From positions 55,264 to 119,263 of the forward strand of contig RAYF01000010.1 of assembly GCA_003611745.1 (NCBI GenBank): a DNA stretch of 64,000 bases, in the 5' to 3' direction. The notes beneath the pieces were generated by a model. That model had not been told where the DNA came from. It worked only from the letters and a program-made list of their open reading frames with translations, and ran no database searches. Positions within the stretch are counted from its first letter, which is position 1; every line of letters starts with the position of its first letter. Positions 1 to 7,433 of the stretch are shown piece after piece. A program made the position numbers and the translations under genes. This stretch comes from a bacterium D16-36. GTDB lineage: Bacteria > Bacillota > Clostridia > Lachnospirales > Lachnospiraceae.

Positions 1-3
1 TTT

Positions 4-17
4 TATACTATAGTATA
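4..17. promoter_or_regulatory. 14-bp perfect palindrome upstream of padR
   Basis: TATACTATAGTATA is a perfect palindrome about 95 bp before the first PadR gene. Its symmetry and position fit an operator for that regulator, but it is AT-rich and at the window edge, so the assignment is only suggestive. Confidence 0.25.
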
Positions 18-110
18 TTAAAATCCCCTCCAAACTATTAATACTTTATAAGGTTTTCTGAGGGCAGGGCTGTCCAGTCCTATTAAGATTGAGAAAGACG
101 AGGTAGCAAA

Positions 111-671
111 ATGTCTTTAGGTTTTGGAATTTTAGGATTTCTAAATTATGGGCCTATGAGCGGATATGATTTAGTAAAAGCATTCGAATCATCCCTGCAA
201 TTTTTTTGGCACGCCCAAAACAGCCAGATTTATCTGGAATTAAAAAAACTGGAAAAGAAAGGATATATTGACGGCGAAACAGTCATCCAGTCAGACCGCC
301 CGAATAAAAAGATTTTTTCTATTACCGAAGCAGGAAAAAGAGCGTTTATGGACTGGCTTGCCAAGGGAGCTGAGGAAGATGCCACACATTTTAAAAGCGC
401 CTTTCTTATGAAAGTCTTTTTTGGCGGGAATATGCCCCCTGCCCAAAGCGCCGACATGTTGAGAAAATTTAAAGCAGACTGCGAGACTTATCTGGAAAAA
501 ATGGGGGAGACCCCTGATAGCATAGGAAAATACGGCTCCAATAAGGAAAAATATCAGACGCTTTATTGGCAGTTTACTGTTGACTTTGGTTACTGCTTTA
601 TCAAAACTTGTATCGAATGGGCTGCGCGGTGCATACAGAAACTGGAAAACTTAGAGAATGAAATGAGGTGA
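111..671 (+). CDS. PadR family transcriptional regulator (long form)
   Basis: The 186-residue protein has the two-part layout of longer PadR regulators. A winged-helix domain occupies roughly residues 5-80 (LGFLNYGPMSGYDL, then the wing segment with QIYLELKKLEKKGYI), followed by an alpha-helical dimerisation region rich in aromatic residues (about 90-180). PadR proteins are usually repressors that answer small phenolic or toxic ligands; the ligand here is unknown. GAGGT lies 7 nt before the ATG. The gene ends 3 nt before the TraX-like gene, whose ribosome binding site lies in the last codons of padR, so the two are very likely one transcript and translationally coupled. Confidence 0.88.
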   Translation: MSLGFGILGFLNYGPMSGYDLVKAFESSLQFFWHAQNSQIYLELKKLEKKGYIDGETVIQSDRPNKKIFSITEAGKRAFMDWLAKGAEEDATHFKSAFLMKVFFGGNMPPAQSADMLRKFKADCETYLEKMGETPDSIGKYGSNKEKYQTLYWQFTVDFGYCFIKTCIEWAARCIQKLENLENEMR

Positions 672-674
672 ATT

Positions 675-1439
675 ATGTTGCATACAGATAGGGAAAATGG
701 ATTAAATGCGAATCAGCTAAAGCTAATCGCTATTGCTGCAATGACACTTGACCACTTAATATGGACACTGTTCCCCGGCTATTCTACAGAATGGTTTGTG
801 GTTCTTTGCCATATTATCGGCAGGCTTACCGCCCCTATTATGTGGTTTTTTATCGCAGAGGGATATCATTATACGCACAATATAAAAAAATATGCCGCCA
901 GACTGTTCCTATTAGCGGCAATCTCCCATTTTGCGTATAATTTCTGTTTTGGCATACCTTTTATCCCTTTTCAGACAACCGCATTTAACCAGACCGGCGT
1001 CGTCTGGTCGTTGGCATGGGGACTGGTCTTATTGTACATACATGACAGAACACCTTGGAAACCTTGGCAAAAAGTTTTCATTACCATCATTATATGCCTG
1101 ATTACTTTTCCTTCTGATTGGAGCTGTATCGCAACCATGGCAATATTATCTATCGGCCTATACAGAGGGGATTTTAAAAAACAGATGGCGTATATGATGT
1201 TATGGACATCAGTTTATGCCATTGTATATTTTCTATTTATTGATAAGACATATGCACTTATCCAGCTCGGCACCTGCCTGACAATCCCCCTTCTGCGGTT
1301 ATACAATGGAAAACGAGGCTCTATGAAAGGAATCGGCAAATTATTTTATATCTATTATCCGCTGCATCTTTTCTTATGCGGCATAATACGCATATGCTTA
1401 TGGGGCATTTCTTTTTCCACCGGAACGGCAAACTTTTAA
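675..1439 (+). CDS. TraX family integral membrane protein
   Basis: This 254-residue protein is almost entirely hydrophobic, with about eight predicted membrane segments. It opens with the TraX-type signature (LNANQLKLIAIAAMTLDHL near residues 9-27, then a conserved Gly-Arg-Leu-Ala/Thr-Pro-Ile segment, and FIAEGYHYT near 60). TraX of plasmid F acetylates pilin; chromosomal Firmicute homologues are assumed to be membrane acyltransferases of unknown substrate. The partner PadR gene directly upstream probably controls it. No pilus or conjugation genes are nearby, so a role in conjugation is not supported here. Confidence 0.8.
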   Translation: MLHTDRENGLNANQLKLIAIAAMTLDHLIWTLFPGYSTEWFVVLCHIIGRLTAPIMWFFIAEGYHYTHNIKKYAARLFLLAAISHFAYNFCFGIPFIPFQTTAFNQTGVVWSLAWGLVLLYIHDRTPWKPWQKVFITIIICLITFPSDWSCIATMAILSIGLYRGDFKKQMAYMMLWTSVYAIVYFLFIDKTYALIQLGTCLTIPLLRLYNGKRGSMKGIGKLFYIYYPLHLFLCGIIRICLWGISFSTGTANF

Positions 1440-1466
1440 ATCTTAGGAACTATAGATTTAAAATGC

Positions 1467-1495
1467 AAAGTGTCCTCCAACGCGGACACTTTTTT
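1467..1495. terminator. Bidirectional rho-independent terminator
   Basis: The arms AAGTGTCC and GGACACTT enclose an 8-nt loop and are followed by a T run on the plus strand. The hairpin lies between the convergent traX-like gene and methyltransferase gene and overlaps the latter's stop codon. A second small hairpin (TAAATCT...AGATTTA, about 1438-1461) sits just before it. Confidence 0.75.
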
Positions 1496-2384
1496 ACGGT
1501 AAAGCAGAAACATAAACGGCCTGTTTAACCCCACGCAGCACCATAATGATTGATACATTTGTATCCCACTGCTTTTCACCGCGGTCATACTGGGCAATCC
1601 GTGCATCATATTTTTTATTTATAATGCACTTCATCTCACGTGCCTCTTCCTGTGTAACATGCTCAGGCATGGTATATAATACAGAATCAATGCATTCCAA
1701 GTCCGAATACCTCTCTGCATTAATTATTTGATGGGCAAATACAGCCGGATAATCCGGGTGATCTGGTGTCAAATCAATCGCTGCAAAACCGGTTCTCACA
1801 TCCCGAAACCCGCATCGTTCCATAACAGCAGGAAGCTCTTTCTCGCTCATCGCATATCTGCACACAGAGTATTTATCAAATGTATTATCATACTGCCGGA
1901 CTTTTTGCCAAAATTGCTCCTCATGCCTGCCCACAGCTACACAGTCTGAGGTATCTTTGATTCCTTTGCGGGAAGACAGCACCAGACAAATCCCGCCTTG
2001 TTTCAAGACCCGAAGCTGCTCCCCATAAAATTTCGATGGTTCGATATGTTCACATACTGTATTGGAAATCACAACATCAAAACTATTATCCACAAAGGGA
2101 AGCGCAACGGCATCCCCCTCCAAAAATGTAATTCCATCCTCATGTCCTCTGGCAAATCTGATAAACTCACTGTCACGGTCAATCCCTGTAACAACAGCAT
2201 TCGGATACCAGCGGTGAAGCGCACCGGAAAGGGCACCCGGGCCGCAGCCAATTTCCAGCATATTTAATTTTTTATTTTCTTCTATGTCAAACAATTTCTT
2301 ATACTGTTCCGCAAAAAAATCATCAAACCGAAGCTTCCGGGAATAATATAGCGTCTTTGTTCCTTGTATGTATTTAGACCACAC
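1494..2384 (-). CDS. Class I SAM-dependent methyltransferase
   Basis: The 296-residue protein has the Rossmann-type SAM site: motif I LEIGCGPGALSG near residues 43-54, an acidic residue after the second strand (VTGIDRDS), and motif IV FDVVISNTVCEHIEPS. It thus belongs with the Methyltransf_11/25-type enzymes that act on small molecules or lipids. The substrate cannot be inferred: there is no biosynthetic neighbour. The start is GTG with a GGGAGGG sequence unusually far upstream (about 16 nt), so the true start may differ slightly. The gene stands alone and converges on the traX-like gene. Confidence 0.78.
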   Translation of the reverse strand: MWSKYIQGTKTLYYSRKLRFDDFFAEQYKKLFDIEENKKLNMLEIGCGPGALSGALHRWYPNAVVTGIDRDSEFIRFARGHEDGITFLEGDAVALPFVDNSFDVVISNTVCEHIEPSKFYGEQLRVLKQGGICLVLSSRKGIKDTSDCVAVGRHEEQFWQKVRQYDNTFDKYSVCRYAMSEKELPAVMERCGFRDVRTGFAAIDLTPDHPDYPAVFAHQIINAERYSDLECIDSVLYTMPEHVTQEEAREMKCIINKKYDARIAQYDRGEKQWDTNVSIIMVLRGVKQAVYVSALP

Positions 2385-2423
2385 GGTATTTATACAGCAT
2401 CCCTCCCTTCACGCTAACCCTCA

Positions 2424-2442
2424 TGCCATGCTTTGCATGGCA
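2424..2442. other. Small hairpin in the 2385-2614 intergenic gap
   Basis: TGCCATGC, TTT, GCATGGCA forms a perfect 8-bp stem with a 3-nt loop about 40 bp upstream of the methyltransferase start. The rest of the gap is AT-rich and shows no gene. It must hold the promoters of the two divergent genes, but none is clear enough to call. Confidence 0.4.
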
Positions 2443-2587
2443 CGAAATAGTCAATGTGAACAATTTCAACCTATTTTGTCCAGACAACAAAGCCATATTA
2501 CAAATTATAATACAATATATACGGAATATACAATAGCATTATCTGAGAGATTGATTAAATCAGCATCGTGATTTATAATATTATGAA

Positions 2588-2609
2588 CCGCCAAAGGCGG
2601 CATAGGAGG
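2588..2609 (+). promoter_or_regulatory. GC hairpin abutting the ribosome binding site (copy 1)
   Basis: CCGCC, AAA, GGCGG forms a tight stem-loop followed within a few bases by the Shine-Dalgarno GGAGGG of the acetyltransferase pseudogene. A near-identical leader precedes the polyphosphate kinase gene at 56533-56556. The stem would stack directly against the ribosome landing site and could insulate or modulate initiation. Confidence 0.45.
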
Positions 2610-2614
2610 GCAAG

Positions 2615-3087
2615 ATGGATAATGTAGAGTTTAAATGGACAGACGGGACAGATAAAACATTTCATAAGTTCTATTTGCGTACAGAGAATTATTACAGCAG
2701 CATTGTAGGCGGTGAAGAAAACAGAAAATCTTTTATCCCATACAATATTTCTTCAAGCATACAGCATGTACTTATCGCTTACATTAATGGTGTACCTATT
2801 GCATGTTCTGGGTTAAAAAAATATTCCGAAAAAGATGTTGAGATTAAACGTGTGTGGGTGGAACCCAAATGTAGGGGGCATCATATCGCAACTGATATGA
2901 TGAAAATAATAGAAACAAAGCAAAACAACAACGCTTTCAACGGACAATTCTACAGACACGGGAAATAATAGATGATGCTGTCAGATTATATGAAAAACTC
3001 GGATATTACCGCATAGATAACTATCCGCCATATGATCAATTGGACGGTGCAATTTGTTTTGCTAAAGACTTAAAGAAAAATCTATAA
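2615..3087 (+). pseudogene. GNAT N-acetyltransferase, frameshifted
   Basis: The first 103 or so codons encode a normal GNAT start, including the acetyl-CoA loop region VWVEPKCRGHHIATDMM. The frame then runs into a stop at 2968. Shifting one base forward around 2915-2930, in an A-rich stretch, restores the conserved C-terminal GNAT segment (AVRLYEKLGYYRIDNYPPY, then GAICFAKDL) to a stop at 3087. The two parts together match the usual 155-160 residue length. A single indel has therefore broken the gene, or it is a sequencing error in the A-rich run. The start is well placed behind GGAGGG. Confidence 0.82.
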
Positions 3088-3096
3088 AAACTTTTC

Positions 3097-3147
3097 TTGA
3101 CATTACTATATCGCAGTGCTATACTCATATATATCGTATTGCGATAT
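3097..3147 (+). promoter_or_regulatory. Sigma-A promoter and palindromic operator of the PadR-DUF2812 operon
   Basis: TTGACA (3097-3102) and TATACT (3120-3125) are separated by exactly 17 bp, an essentially perfect housekeeping promoter. Directly downstream ATATCG-N5-CGATAT (3131-3147) is an inverted repeat, and a related half-site TATATCGCA lies in the spacer (3107-3115). A regulator bound here would block transcription. The PadR protein encoded next is the obvious candidate, giving autoregulation. Confidence 0.75.
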
Positions 3148-3173
3148 ATCGAAGTACATAATGAGGTGAAGGA

Positions 3174-3512
3174 ATGGATAACCATATAAAAAAAGTATAT
3201 GTGCCGATGACTGAGACAGGTTTCTATATTTTACTATGCCTTCGGGAAGAAGCACATGGATACAGTATTGTAAAAAAAACAGAACTGCTGACGCATGGGG
3301 AAATAATAATCAGCCCGGGAACATTATATGGCAGCCTGTCTAAAATGGAAAAAGACGGCCTGATCAAATTTGTCAGGGAAGAAGAAAACCGCAAAATTTA
3401 TTGTATTACAGGACTTGGAAAGCAAGTCCTTGAATTAGAAATGAAACGTATTGAGCGTTTGTATGATAATATGATGGAGGTAAGAAAGGAGGAGCATCAA
3501 TATGAAAAATAG
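3174..3512 (+). CDS. PadR family transcriptional regulator (short form)
   Basis: This 112-residue protein is a classic short PadR: winged helix-turn-helix over residues 8-90 (GFYILLCLREEAHGYSIV, then PGTLYGSLSKMEKDGLI, the recognition helix and start of the wing) and a short C-terminal helix for dimerisation. It ends inside the start of the DUF2812 gene (11-bp overlap). PadR plus DUF2812 membrane protein is a recurrent Firmicute pair in which the regulator represses its own operon. The operator candidate is the ATATCG inverted repeat just upstream. Confidence 0.92.
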   Translation: MDNHIKKVYVPMTETGFYILLCLREEAHGYSIVKKTELLTHGEIIISPGTLYGSLSKMEKDGLIKFVREEENRKIYCITGLGKQVLELEMKRIERLYDNMMEVRKEEHQYEK

Positions 3513-4053
3513 AAAAACCGAATTCAGATTTTTTCCTATTCCCGAGTGGAAAAAAGAAGAGAAATATTTAAGGGAGCAGCATAAAAATGGCTGGCAATTT
3601 GTCAGCGTAAGTGGTTTTTGCCTGTATCATTTTAAAAAATGCGAACCAAAGGATATCATCTATCAATTAGACTACAATCCTGACAGCATTTCCCAAAAAG
3701 ACGAATACGTTCAGATATTTAACGATTGCGGCTGGGAATATCTGCAGAATTATGCCGGATACAGTTATTTCCGCAAAGCAGCTTCTGATATAGATAAAAC
3801 AGAAGAAATCTTCTGTGACGATGTTTCCCGTTTAGATATGATGAAACGGGTTTTTGCAGGACGTATGATACCTCTTTTGGTTGTTTTCTTTTCGATAATT
3901 ATTCCGCAGATTATTATGCAGAGCCAGGTTAATACACCTATCAACCGCGGCCTTTTGGTATTCTTCTGCGTCATGTTTTTATTATATCTGGCACTATTTA
4001 TATCATTTGCCATTCCGTTCTGGAAATATTATAAAGCAATTCATAAAAAATAA
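3502..4053 (+). CDS. DUF2812 domain-containing membrane protein
   Basis: The N-terminal 110 residues match the DUF2812 pattern: EEKYLREQHKNGWQF, then YQLDYNP, then a second Gly-Trp-Glu element (CGWEYLQNYAGYSYFRK). They are followed by two membrane helices at about 120-140 and 150-172. The pattern is that of a soluble sensor-like domain anchored in the membrane. Function is unknown. These proteins almost always travel with a PadR gene, as here, and probably respond to envelope stress or small molecules; that last point is inference. Confidence 0.85.
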   Translation: MKNRKTEFRFFPIPEWKKEEKYLREQHKNGWQFVSVSGFCLYHFKKCEPKDIIYQLDYNPDSISQKDEYVQIFNDCGWEYLQNYAGYSYFRKAASDIDKTEEIFCDDVSRLDMMKRVFAGRMIPLLVVFFSIIIPQIIMQSQVNTPINRGLLVFFCVMFLLYLALFISFAIPFWKYYKAIHKK

Positions 4054-4162
4054 CGCACGCTCTAGTCTGCAGTCAAGGAAATCAATGACGCACCAGCGTA
4101 AACTTAACGAAACTCAGGCATTGCAGATTGAAAGCGGCCATTTGGAATTTCCAAAATCCTGT

Positions 4163-4939
4163 TTACAACAGAATACTCTGGCCGGCAGACAGATAAAATA
4201 AATGTTCCATATATTTTTTCATAAACTCATATTGAGCCATTCCAGTACAATGACAGGTATAAAAAGTAGTCTGGAAACTATTCAGGTACTCAGCATACCC
4301 GGCAAGCTCTTCATCCAGCGGCAATTTTGAAAAGTGAAACCCACCCACCAGAATATACGGTCTGAACCACTCTGCAATATTCAGGATGCCTTTGTGGGAA
4401 CAGCCGCTAATGAGTACTCTTTTTCCATCTTCTTCTATCAGAAGATACTGCTCATGGCGGAAATCATCCGGTAAAAATTCCCCATCAATCACAGCATTCA
4501 GCCCAAAGCTTCCCAGACAAAAAGCTCCCTGGCTATTGTTACAGGAACAAAGCGACATGCCCTTGCCAAGTGATTGAAAATCATCCGTAAAAACCAGCCT
4601 TTCTTCCCCTCTAAGGGACAGGTCAAGCCCAATATATTTTTCTGTCCCATTATAATGCGGTTCAAAGGCATACCGACTTAAATATATAGGCGCTTTCCTG
4701 TTTATCTCCAAAAACTTCCTAAGCCCGCCTCCATGGTCATAGTGCCCATGGGAAAGAACCGCAGTATCAATGTCCGCCAGACAAATACCAAGCTTTTTGG
4801 CATTACTTGCAAACAGGTCCGTCTGCCCCATATCAAATAATATCTTTTTGCTTCCGGTTTCTATGTATAAAGATAATCCGTGCTCCGCACCAAAATTTGC
4901 ATCACAAGAAGTATTTTCTACTAAAGCTGTTATCTTCAT
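4163..4939 (-). CDS. MBL-fold metallo-hydrolase
   Basis: The 258-residue protein has the metallo-beta-lactamase zinc signature SHGHYDHGGGL near residue 63-73, a later Gly-Cys-Ser-His (residues 176-179, HKGILN following) and a further His in GGFHFS and TCHCTG. This arrangement fits the subfamily annotated as 7,8-dihydropterin-6-methyl-4-(ribofuranosyl)aminobenzene-phosphate synthase-like. Those annotations come from archaeal methanopterin synthesis and are not informative for a Clostridium-type cell, so the substrate is left open. GGAGAGG precedes the ATG. The gene is monocistronic, and no cofactor genes are adjacent. Confidence 0.85.
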   Translation of the reverse strand: MKITALVENTSCDANFGAEHGLSLYIETGSKKILFDMGQTDLFASNAKKLGICLADIDTAVLSHGHYDHGGGLRKFLEINRKAPIYLSRYAFEPHYNGTEKYIGLDLSLRGEERLVFTDDFQSLGKGMSLCSCNNSQGAFCLGSFGLNAVIDGEFLPDDFRHEQYLLIEEDGKRVLISGCSHKGILNIAEWFRPYILVGGFHFSKLPLDEELAGYAEYLNSFQTTFYTCHCTGMAQYEFMKKYMEHLFYLSAGQSILL

Positions 4940-5011
4940 TTTCTGCCTCTCCTGCTCTGATACTTTATATTTTTTAAGGATTCGTTGTAATTGCAGCCTA
5001 CAAACGAATCG

Positions 5012-5710
5012 TTATCCGCCATAATAAGAAGTTGTGCCTGTTACACCATCAAGGGCACCAGATTTTAAGATACAAACCATAAATCCCTCATCCCCCCATT
5101 TTTTTCTGTCTTCATGATAAATTCCATATTTACTGGATGGTTCAAATCCAAATCTCGCATAAAGTTTAGGGTTTCCTCCGAGAAACACTGCTCCATAACC
5201 CATCATTCTTGCTTTATTTAAAGCGTGTTCAACAAGCATTCTCATAACTCCTTGCATCCTATATCCCGGTAAAACAGCGCTCTGTGATAAAACTAACTGT
5301 GTGTTATTGCCATTTTCTGTCGCAATGTCTGTTTCATGAATAGCAACTTCTCCAACAATTGTTCCATCCCCCAATACAGCGACAAGAGAAAGTTCGGGAA
5401 TAAAAGTTTCTTTTTGCCTTTCTTTCATAAAATGTTCCATCATAAATTTGCCTGTTTCTATACCATACGGTTCAGCAAAAGCCTCATAAATAATTTTGTT
5501 AACTTCCCCATATTCAGATGGATTTTCTGGTCTTATAACAATTAATTGATTAAATGCTTTTTGTTTATCTTGCTTATCCAATTCCTGTATATCCATAGTA
5601 GCACATGAACCATGTCTATTATGAGTAACATAAACTCTGTTTCCATAAGATACTTCATTCACATCCGCTGTATCATTTCTCAAATCGGATATCGGTTTCA
5701 TATTTGGCAT
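5012..5710 (-). CDS. Phd/YefM antitoxin domain fused to a GNAT acetyltransferase
   Basis: The start is taken at 5710, where GGAG lies 8 nt upstream; an open frame reaches 5785 but that extension crosses the promoter. Residues 1-50 are a Phd/YefM antitoxin fold (MPNMKPISDLRN, then YGNRVYVTHNRHGSCATMDI). From about residue 56 a complete GNAT acetyltransferase follows (IRPENPSEYGEVNKIIYEAF, core FIPELSLVAVLGDGTIVGEV, then LPGYRMQGVMRMLVEHAL). Its acetyl-CoA loop reads R-M-Q-G-V-M, so the usual final Gly/Ala is Met. Phd domains bind DNA and neutralise Doc or YoeB-type toxins; no such toxin gene is adjacent. The fusion is continuous, with no stop or frameshift at the junction. A self-controlled regulator-enzyme is the simplest reading, and a built-in antitoxin for an acetyltransferase toxin is an alternative. 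Confidence 0.8.
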   Translation of the reverse strand: MPNMKPISDLRNDTADVNEVSYGNRVYVTHNRHGSCATMDIQELDKQDKQKAFNQLIVIRPENPSEYGEVNKIIYEAFAEPYGIETGKFMMEHFMKERQKETFIPELSLVAVLGDGTIVGEVAIHETDIATENGNNTQLVLSQSAVLPGYRMQGVMRMLVEHALNKARMMGYGAVFLGGNPKLYARFGFEPSSKYGIYHEDRKKWGDEGFMVCILKSGALDGVTGTTSYYGG

Positions 5711-5743
5711 TTTACGTGCTCCAATCTTCTTTGTTATTAAGTT

Positions 5744-5782
5744 ACTAATATTAGTATAACAGTTATCGTATACAACATGCAA
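5744..5782 (-). promoter_or_regulatory. Promoter and overlapping palindromic operator of the Phd-GNAT gene
   Basis: On the minus strand TTGCAT (5782-5777) and TATACT (5758-5753) are 18 bp apart. The perfect 12-bp palindrome ACTAATATTAGT (5744-5755) overlaps the -10 box. Antitoxins of the Phd type repress their own promoters through such palindromes, so the N-terminal domain of the fusion probably binds here. Confidence 0.7.
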
Positions 5783-5919
5783 CAAAATTCACAGGGAAAT
5801 TTACAGCAGACAAATATTATTTTTTACCAAAAGCATAAACGTCCACTCTATTTTTTCTTGCCTTCTTTAATTGTTTTTGCTAAAATACATTTATATTCAG
5901 GTACTTATAACTACGGCAG

Positions 5920-6080
5920 TAAGGAACTGTTAAGGAATTATTTGTGACAAGTTCGCTGTATAAATGTTCAGCTGCAAAGAAAAAAATCGCAGGCATAGCG
6001 GGCTATGTCAAGATTTTCTGATGCCGCAGATGGGCATTTATACAAGTAATTGTCATGAGTAATTTATTAACAGTTCCTAA
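5920..6080. repeat. Palindromic intergenic element E1 (TAGCGGGCTA apex)
   Basis: The outer repeats are AAGGAACTGTTAA on the left and its complement TTAACAGTTCCT on the right. Inside are nested inverted pairs (TGTATAAATG/CATTTATACA, CTGC/GCAG, a poly-A arm with its partner). The exact centre is CATAGCGGGCTATG at 5994-6007. It encodes nothing. Four more members lie at 7269, 30753, 43657 and 44753. The rest of the 5783-6170 gap shows no gene. Confidence 0.75.
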
Positions 6081-6170
6081 ATGCAGGCATAAGAAAAATA
6101 TATATGGCGGAGGATTTTTCTGCCATTTCAAGAAATATAAACAAAATACATCCGAAAGTGTACAAAAACC

Positions 6171-7262
6171 ATGACAGACAAATTTGAAAAATATGCGATT
6201 CAGCTAAAAAATGAAAAATTATTTGAAACAGAAGAACTTTACCAAAAAAATTTTAATGATTATGCCTCTATTTTTCAGAAACATTTTCTGGGAATATGCG
6301 AAAACATCACTCACCTGCAGCAATCGGGCACTCTTGGAGAAATTGCTTATCTGGAATATACACTGCTATATACCAATCTGCTTCAAAAAAAAGAGACTGC
6401 CGAGGTGCGCGCCTACAATGGCAATTGGTATCTTGACAACAACCAGCTGACTGCCGGAGAATTCGACTTTTCCCCTTTATTCATAAAATACAGAGAGCTT
6501 TGGACAGATCTTTTTGCTGCACGCAAACGTTTTGCTGGTGCCGTTGCTTCCCATGAAATCAAATCATTCCTGCTCTCCTGCGCCCGCTCTTTTTACCGTT
6601 ATGTAATTGCTGTGTGCAGATTTTCCATTCTTCCCTGCATCGAATCAGAACTTTTTCAATCTATAAACCGCACAGAAAAATTTGAGATAAATATCGGGGA
6701 GTATATGGCATATACAGAGGCCGTTTACAAAGAGGACCAGACACGGACTTCTATGGATGCGCTTGACTGGCTTTCCCTCCATCTGGAGTATGAATACGCT
6801 TTTGAAGACTTTTCAGAACTGGATTTTTCCAAAGCAGACCTTTCAGGGATTGACCTCAGATACTCCGACTTACGCCGCTGCCAACTAAAAGGCACTGATT
6901 TTCAGGACTCCATGCTGTCCGGCGCTCGGTTCTGCCACGCTAGCATGGAAGATGCCGATCTGCGAAACTGCCTAATGCACGAAGCTGACTTTACCGGGGC
7001 TAATCTTACAAACGCCAGATTTACCGCAGCAAGATCACATGCTGGGATTGCCCCAGAACAAAGCAGCTGGAAGATTCCCGGATACAGGCCGGTAAGTTTC
7101 CGCAATGCTAACCTCACCAATGCAGATTTTCGGAATACTAATATTAAAAATGCAGATTTCACTGGGGCTTTGATGGCAGGGGCGCTATTTCAGCAAAAAC
7201 AGTTAGGCCGCTTTAAATTTTCAGAAGAACAAATGAGAGATATACTACAGCATGTTTGGTAA
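6171..7262 (+). CDS. Pentapeptide-repeat protein
   Basis: The 363-residue protein has an unassigned helical N-terminal region (1-215). It is followed by about 120 residues of pentapeptide repeats of the A(D/N)LXX type (DFSELDFSKADLSGIDLRYS, GADFTGANLTNARF-like stretches to about residue 345). Such repeats form a right-handed quadrilateral beta-helix. Some members mimic DNA and protect gyrase (Qnr, MfpA), but most have no known role, and the large N-terminal domain argues against a simple Qnr. There is no strong ribosome binding site, so the start is somewhat uncertain. It is flanked by hairpin elements on both sides and appears to be transcribed alone. Confidence 0.82.
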   Translation: MTDKFEKYAIQLKNEKLFETEELYQKNFNDYASIFQKHFLGICENITHLQQSGTLGEIAYLEYTLLYTNLLQKKETAEVRAYNGNWYLDNNQLTAGEFDFSPLFIKYRELWTDLFAARKRFAGAVASHEIKSFLLSCARSFYRYVIAVCRFSILPCIESELFQSINRTEKFEINIGEYMAYTEAVYKEDQTRTSMDALDWLSLHLEYEYAFEDFSELDFSKADLSGIDLRYSDLRRCQLKGTDFQDSMLSGARFCHASMEDADLRNCLMHEADFTGANLTNARFTAARSHAGIAPEQSSWKIPGYRPVSFRNANLTNADFRNTNIKNADFTGALMAGALFQQKQLGRFKFSEEQMRDILQHVW

Positions 7263-7268
7263 CACGCT

Positions 7269-7433
7269 CTAGAGCGTGTTTGAAAATTGCTTTTTACAAG
7301 ATGTGTTTCACGCTTTGTGGGAGATTTGTTCCAAATTTAGGAGGTGTAGCGGGCTACATTGACTAAATTTGGGGCAAATATAGCGCAAAGTGGGGACGCA
7401 GATTGTGAGAATGAATTTTCAAACACGCTCTAG
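7269..7433. repeat. Palindromic intergenic element E2 (TAGCGGGCTA apex, second outer repeat type)
   Basis: The element is 165 bp with a perfect 20-bp terminal inverted repeat CTAGAGCGTGTTTGAAAATT. Inner pairs include CCAAATTTAG/CTAAATTTGG, and the centre is TGTAGCGGGCTACA (7345-7358). The right end supplies the TAG stop codon of the AraC-type gene. Lone copies of the outer repeat occur at 4054-4063 (CACGCTCTAG) and 14089-14105. Confidence 0.78.

Noticed and set aside
2368..2571. 67-codon plus-strand frame upstream of the acetyltransferase
   Set aside because: It overlaps the methyltransferase start on the other strand and has no ribosome site or domain.
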